Shown here: piece by piece, positions 17,540 to 21,780 of the stretch
Layout: each line of letters starts with the position of its first letter
How positions within the stretch are numbered: position 1 is the stretch's first letter
DNA from: Termitomyces sp. T153
Lineage: Eukaryota; Basidiomycota; Agaricomycetes; Agaricales; Lyophyllaceae
Assembly (NCBI GenBank): GCA_018296165.2
Contig: JACKQL020000261.1
Location: 1 to 21,780 of the forward strand
DNA: 21,780 nt
Direction: 5' to 3'
Notes under the pieces: generated by a model
The model's input: the letters and a program-made list of their open reading frames with translations, nothing else
Told to the model about the DNA's origin: nothing
Databases searched by the model: none
Program-made: the position numbers and the translations under genes

Positions 17540-17835
17540 ATGGCCAGCAAGGCATCTGATTGGTGGCTTAAAAAGCATAAGAGTAAAGGGAAGAATAAGG
17601 CAAACAAGTCAAGCTCAGCAAATGCCATCAACACTAAAGAAAAAAACAAAAATTATGCCTGTCTCACCTTCTTCACCATTGATACTCTCAACAACAATGA
17701 TGCTATCAATGCCAATGTTGTGCTTGCTATCACCTCCAAATACAGCCATGAAGCTTATGCTGTAACTCCATCTGCTGGCATCATCATTTATTGCAGTGCC
17801 AATAGTCATTTTTTGCCATCTGTCAGAGGACCACT
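17540..17835 (+). pseudogene. Ty1/copia-like gag end and protease remnant
   Basis: A Lys-rich segment (WWLKKHKSKGKNKANKSS), then NYACLTF, then SHEAYAVTPSAGIIIYCSAN followed by SHFLP. The last block matches the protease start of fungal copia elements, where the usual form is I-I-D-C/S-G-A-(S/T)-x-H-F-(S/T)-P. Here the catalytic Asp is Tyr and Gly is Ser, so the protease is dead. The match ends near 17835, and integrase and RT are absent. The frame stays open to 17920 without further similarity. Identification rests on one short motif plus the preceding Lys-rich tail. Confidence 0.45.
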
Positions 17836-18249
17836 ATGGCTAGACCCCTTGACTGTTTCCTTTATTCCATGCCTCTCACTCATTGTAGGCCTCCCATCTT
17901 TGAGCCACAAGTACTTTTGACCAAGGGCTATCTTTTGGTTATATTTGTATGTAGTCATGTGCCAGGAGTCCGGAGATCAAGGCCATTTACAATGAATTCC
18001 TGCTTTTTGATTGGACTTCATATTTAGTTGTTGTTAGGTGTTTTTTCTAGAAGCTCTAGAGTAAATTTTCTAAACACTGACATTGGGGATTTAATTTGGT
18101 CATTTGATTCTGCAAGAAGGAGGGTCTTTGAGATGTTCTTAAATTTGTTTTGGGTTCTCAGTAAGGTGCAATGTTTGCATGAGAAAAAGTTTTGAATTTT
18201 TCTGAATCCAAGAAGTTCTCAAGCCAACCCTTTGGGAGAGGACAAAAAC
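17836..18249. other. Anonymous spacer between the copia and DIRS remnants
   Basis: No ORF or repeat that I can support. It marks the point where the DIRS-like tyrosine recombinase is cut off (about 18250) and so contains a deletion or insertion breakpoint. Confidence 0.4.
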
Positions 18250-18755
18250 TCAAGCTAACTTGACCATGTGCCCAGGGATGATGCTGGGCTGCAGCTGGGC
18301 AAGGAGTGCTATGAGGATAGAAAGGGTGATCAGCTGAACTGGCCTGCATTTCTTCTCCCCATAATAGCACTTGATGCTGCAGATGAGGCACTGCATGAGG
18401 AGGGAGTCAATGGCTTTGGAGGAAAGGCCTGCATCTGTGTGAAGGGACCTGACTGCTATGAGATAAGACTTAATTGTTTTGGACTGTACATGCCTGCCAA
18501 GGCTTGTGACCCAGGAGAGGATTGCAGGCTGGGATGCAGAGATGATGGAGCTGTCTCTGTTGTAGAGGCCATAGAGCTGGACATACTGTATGAATTGACA
18601 TTGCCCTGTTGAGTAGGTTTTATATGTACTTGCAGCAATGCCATTCCATAAATAGAATGCAATGGTCTTGAGTAGGTGCCAGTGCTGTTCATACCACCAA
18701 GCTGGAGGTGTTTCAAGCAGGGCTTGAGGTTCAACCATGGGGCAATAGAGAACAT
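18250..18755 (-). pseudogene. Tyrosine recombinase, N-terminal part only, of a DIRS-like element
   Basis: A 162-codon frame (ATG 18738) encodes an N-terminal SAM-like core-binding domain: NGIAASTYKTYSTGQCQFIQ, ISASQPAILSWVTSLGRHVQ, SKTIKSYLIAVRSLHTDAGL. It runs into the start of the catalytic domain (LAQLQPSIIPGH) and stops at TGA 18250. The Arg-His-x-x-Arg...Tyr catalytic residues are missing; the sequence below 18250 does not resume in any frame. DIRS elements use this enzyme in place of a DDE integrase to insert a circular DNA intermediate without target duplication. The frame overlaps the end of the RNase H in another register, a usual arrangement in DIRS pol. Confidence 0.75.
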
Positions 18756-19190
18756 GTGTGAAAAAGAGAAATGAGAAGCAGCATTAGCAATGGAATTGTC
18801 AGAGGAAGATAATCAATGAGATGAAAATGAGAAATCAAGGTGGCAGGCTAGAGCAATGAGATGATGCATGAGTTCCATCATCAAGGCTGACTTGATTGTT
18901 AGATTGCAGATTGCATTGTAAACAGCATTGTTGTTGATGTGAGAGTCAGCCAGGCATGGTCCCCAGTATAATACTGTGTATACTACAGCAAACATCTCCT
19001 TAACCTGGATGTGTTGAGATCGGAGTCATTGTGGGCATCAAGCAGCAAACCATTCTTTTCCAAAATAACCTCCAAGCCCTTTCTTGCCACTCGTGTTAAT
19101 GTATATGTTAAACATGGGGCAAGATGGGCCAAGGAAGCAAATGCCATTCCCATTGATTGCAATGGATCTCCACCATTCTAAGTTGCACAT
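18756..19190 (-). pseudogene. RNase H domain of the DIRS-like element
   Basis: Minus-strand frame: LEWWRSIAINGNGICF, FNIYINTSGKKGLGGYFGKE, then a stop-bearing stretch, QVKEMFAVVYTVLYWG, NNNAVYNAICNLTIKSALMM, HLIALACHLDFSFSS, TGA, SIANAASHFSF. This follows the RNase H pattern of DIRS elements (YTDASG-type block, KE-x-AV block, DN-x-A block, final DA-S-x-S block). Two acidic positions are changed: the first block has Asn where Asp is expected and the last has Asn-Ala for Asp-Ala. Stops TGA and TAG break it. It joins the RT upstream and the recombinase downstream. Confidence 0.72.
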
Positions 19191-20412
19191 GCAGTTTTAG
19201 GGATGTGATGGCATGAGAATTGGAATGCAGGGAATAAACTGGCAAAATCATACAGTCTGCAAAGAAAAGCACATGAGAGGGGAATTACTTGTGATGTGAA
19301 TTGCAGGAAACCAGTGAGTTCATCTAGCTCGCATTGCATACAGGTTTTGTGTCTGGTCCAGCTGTCAAGAAGCTGTGTAAGGTGAGTGAGCTTGTTGGCA
19401 GGGAGGTTAACCTCCATCATAATGGAATTGAATTCAAGCCTGAGAAATTTGCTTGTGGTCCCTGGCCCCACACTTTTTGATGGCCAAAATGACAGCCCAA
19501 GTTGGGAACCAAGGTCTTGGGCCCAGGCTAGGAACTGATGGACAAACTGAAGTGGTGTGCTGGTAGTGAAGATCATGAGGAAGTTGTCGCACACATGCTG
19601 GGATGTTGTTCTGCATGATCCAATGTAGGGCCTTGGCAAATAGATTGAAGATGTAGGGGGCTGAGTGGCAGCCAAAGCCCAGGACCACATCATGGTAGAA
19701 TTTATTCATCCATGTGAAGCCCAGTAGAGGCCAGTCTTCAACTCAGACAGGTATATGACAAAATGCTAATTCTAGATCCAGTTTAATCATCAGGGACCCT
19801 GGCCCCAATGCAATGAGATCTGAGATTGTCTGATTGATCATGTCATATCCTATGGTGGCTTCCTTATTGGGGATGCCATTGTTGACTGATATTGCATCAG
19901 GCCAGGAAAGATGGTGAATGTGGCAGATTTTGTTAGATCACTTATGTGAGATGGCTCCCAGAGGTGATGCATGGAAGTTGGGAAATAGAAGCAAGGGGAA
20001 GGGACCATGAGTGCACCTGCTGGCAACTTGTGTAGCTATGTTGGTGGTAATGGCAGATATCATGGATAGGTTGAGAAATGCTGATTTGAGGTTCATGCAG
20101 TCCTGAGACTTAGAGCAGTCACTTGAGAAACCAATACTAGCACCATGACATATTATTTGGATAATGGTAGATACAAATGTTCAATCTGGGTAGTCATTTA
20201 GATAATGAGTCCATGCCTCTTCTCTGAAGGTGGAACAGATGAGCAGGAGATGCAAGGCATCTATCAGTGGAGTGTTGGTGCATAGGGCAGAGTTTGGGTG
20301 AGTTAGGAGAGTAGGAAGGTGAGGAGTGAGAGGAGTGAGAGGTAAGAATTTGGAGTCAATGATGTTTTCATGCTGGAGAAGGCCTAGGCAAGCAGGCAGC
20401 ATGGCAGCACTA
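19191..20412 (-). pseudogene. Reverse transcriptase of a DIRS-like element, degenerate
   Basis: The reading runs from the gag-RT linker (WTHYLNDYPD, TGA at about 20181) through CHGASIGFSS, FPNFHASPLGAI, ICHIHHLSWPDAISVNNGIP, motif A KLDLELAFCHIPV (Asp near 19773), TGA, then MNKFYHDVVLGFGCHSAPYI and FNLFAKALHWIM. A frameshift near 19590 damages motif C: neither frame has the YLDD box, only VCDNFLMIF. It continues with STPLQFVHQFLAWAQDLGSQ, LGLSFWPSKSVGPGTTSKFL and CELDELTGFLQFTSQVIPLS. FPNF...SPLG, HHLSWP and LGFG..SAPYIFNLFA are hallmarks of DIRS RT and not of gypsy. Stops at former CGA or CAG codons and the frameshift make it non-functional. Confidence 0.85.
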
Positions 20413-21382
20413 CTCACCCTGCCTGAGACCTAATCCTTATGCTGGTGCTTCCTATAATCAGTCTTACTGCATGTTGAGCAGCTGTGAGGGCAGCCCCATG
20501 GACATGGGCTTGCAATACACTTGCTATTGTTGTACTTGTGGCAAACCTCAGGGGTGCTGCCTGGTGCATGTGGGGTGTTGAATAGCCTAGGTTGCTTCCC
20601 AGGGACAGTCTTCCTGTAGGCATAGATGTGTTTACTCAGAAGATCTATTGCAGGGACTCCCCAATCTGAGTAGTCCACTGCAGCCATCTCTGAATACCAT
20701 TGAATAAAGAATATGGAATGGTATTGAAAGACTGCAGACCATTCAAATTCTGCGATGAGCTCAATTAGGTGCACTGTGTATTCATAGAAGATGAACAGTA
20801 TGTTGTTGGATTTGGGCTAGTGAAAACCAAGGACATTGAAGTAGTGCTGGAGAGGGACAAGGATGGAAAATGCATTTTTGTATTCCTTAGCCGCCCTGTT
20901 GCTGACCTCAAATTGGTTCATTGTCCCATTGAATGTATATGCTACCTCCTTGTCCCAGTTCATGGGGTTGAGCTTGTGGAGGTTGGCCACCTTAAACTCA
21001 TGTGTCATTATTGCAATGATTACTGCCACCTCAATATTGGGGACACATGTGTGAAGGGAAGTCAGGGCAACAATGGATGTACCATTCGCTGCTACTGCCA
21101 TAATGGGGGGTAGAACTCCACAGCCATGGTGGCCTGGGAGGCCTGTGTTAGGGTTGCGTTAGCATTCATCCTTGCAAACATGTCTCTGACTAGGCCTCCA
21201 AGCTTGGCAACCATTGCATTTAGCATGTTGAAGTTGTTGGTTGGAACGGTAGGCAAAGGGTCCATGATTGGGACAGGAGGAGCAGATGAGAGTATTGGAG
21301 AAGGTGCAGGTAAAGACCTGAGAAAGCAGCTGTTGGAAGTGCAAGGGGGTAGAGCTAGAGAGTCTCTTGAGGGAGTGCTCAT
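20413..21382 (-). pseudogene. Gag-like ORF of the DIRS-like element
   Basis: A Ser/Pro-rich start (ATG 21382; SLPAPSPILSSAPPVPIMD) leads to NNFNMLNAMVAKLGGLVRDM. A frameshift near 21100 leads to a frame with VAVIIAIMTHEFKVANLHKL, a TAG after NVLGFH (20817), then FQYHSIFFIQWYSEMAAVDY and a Cys/His module EVCHKYNNSKCIASPCPWGC followed by PHSCSTCSKTDYRKHQH, then TAG. The spacing C-x7-C-x4-C-x3-C-x3-C-x2-C-x7-H is like the metal-binding tail of fungal DIRS ORF1 proteins. It is the first gene of the element, directly ahead of the RT. One frameshift and one stop inactivate it. Confidence 0.68.
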
Positions 21383-21454
21383 GCACTTGTGTGGATTAGA
21401 TTAGATATGAACAAGATGCAAACAATTTGATCTATGTGATAGATTAACCAAGAT

Positions 21455-21525
21455 CTGTGAGTGCAGTGTGAGATGACATAAGTAATAGTATGGAATACAT
21501 ACCTGTGAGCACAGTGTGAGATGAC
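21455..21525. repeat. Two direct copies of a 23-base motif, 48 bp apart
   Basis: CTGTGAGTGCAGTGTGAGATGAC occupies 21455-21477; the copy at 21503-21525 differs only by two transitions (TG to CA), the same CA/TG signature seen in the LTR pair. The motif lies about 75 bp upstream of the DIRS gag start. Confidence 0.75.
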
Positions 21526-21613
21526 CAGTTCTGCTGGCTGTGCTTGTGGGTTTATATGTGGATTGAGACAATGGAAGAGTAAGTACAAAGCAAGTGGCCA
21601 ATGGCCAAAGCAT

Positions 21614-21672
21614 TGGAGATAAAGAGATTAGAGAGATATAGAGATAAAGAGATGAGAAAGAGATAAGATGAA
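21614..21672. repeat. GAGATA-rich simple sequence
   Basis: An imperfect purine run with repeated GAGATA/GAGATT units. It looks like an ordinary microsatellite. Confidence 0.6.
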
Positions 21673-21780
21673 GTTGGTGGATAGTCCAGTGCCCAAATTA
21701 ACCCTGAGCAACCACCACCACACACTTGCCCAATCCACCTTAAACTTGTTCTCTTTGGATCTCCCTCTGCCATATGAAGA

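Larger units (their letters stand above)
21383..21780. other. Upstream end of the DIRS-like element or its flank; no gene seen
   Basis: No ORF with protein-like composition on either strand. The region holds a duplicated 23-base motif and a purine-rich GAGATA run. If the DIRS terminal repeat is present, it should lie here, but the other end of the element is deleted, so the inverted terminal repeat cannot be matched within the window. Confidence 0.4.

Noticed and set aside
18268..18612. 114-codon plus-strand ORF
   Set aside because: It is antisense to the tyrosine recombinase domain.
20769..21113. 114-codon plus-strand ORF, and the 21126-21404 ORF
   Set aside because: Both are antisense to the DIRS gag reading, whose Cys/His module and order with RT are better supported.

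Overview
The window looks like a transposon-packed, CpG-depleted stretch of a filamentous basidiomycete nuclear genome, probably an agaricomycete. The evidence is short spliceosomal introns (about 50-85 bp), a Ty3/gypsy pol of a type I associate with mushroom-forming fungi, a DIRS-like tyrosine-recombinase retroelement, a Ty1/copia trace, and heavy loss of CpG that is best explained by deamination of methylated CpG. I see no intact host gene.

Layout. (1) 1-619: decayed coding DNA of an unidentified protein. (2) 620-11133: one structurally complete but mutated Ty3/gypsy-type LTR retrotransposon on the minus strand. It has 885-bp LTRs, a 4-bp target duplication (CCAT), a primer-binding site beside the right LTR and a polypurine tract beside the left LTR. 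Its gag, protease, RT-RNase H and integrase pieces run from about 10110 down to 4399. Between the integrase end and the polypurine tract is a multi-exon pseudogene on the opposite strand (1667-4219). That pseudogene is split by a younger, CpG-rich solo LTR (3017-4207, target duplication CCCAC). (3) 11138-11601: decayed coding DNA on the other side of the insertion. (4) 11602-14629: mostly anonymous, with a short minisatellite at 13324-13560. (5) 14630-16637: a 5'-truncated Ty3/gypsy pol pseudogene on the plus strand, followed by a minus-strand ORF remnant and a decayed LTR end related to the solo LTR. (6) 17540-17835: a Ty1/copia gag-protease trace. (7) 18250-21382: a degenerate DIRS-like element on the minus strand (gag, RT, RNase H, truncated tyrosine recombinase). 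(8) 21383-21780: anonymous, with small repeats.

How it fits together. The window records layered insertions. The two LTRs of the large element were identical at insertion. At more than 20 sites one copy now reads CA where the other reads TG, which means each lost the same ancestral CpG on a different strand. In-frame stops across the older remnants are mainly TGA and TAG, as expected from CGA, CAG or TGG codons. The solo LTR keeps many CpGs and is therefore young or has escaped this process. The least explained item is the spliced antisense gene carried inside the large element. A second convergent ORF remnant lies just downstream of the other gypsy pol.
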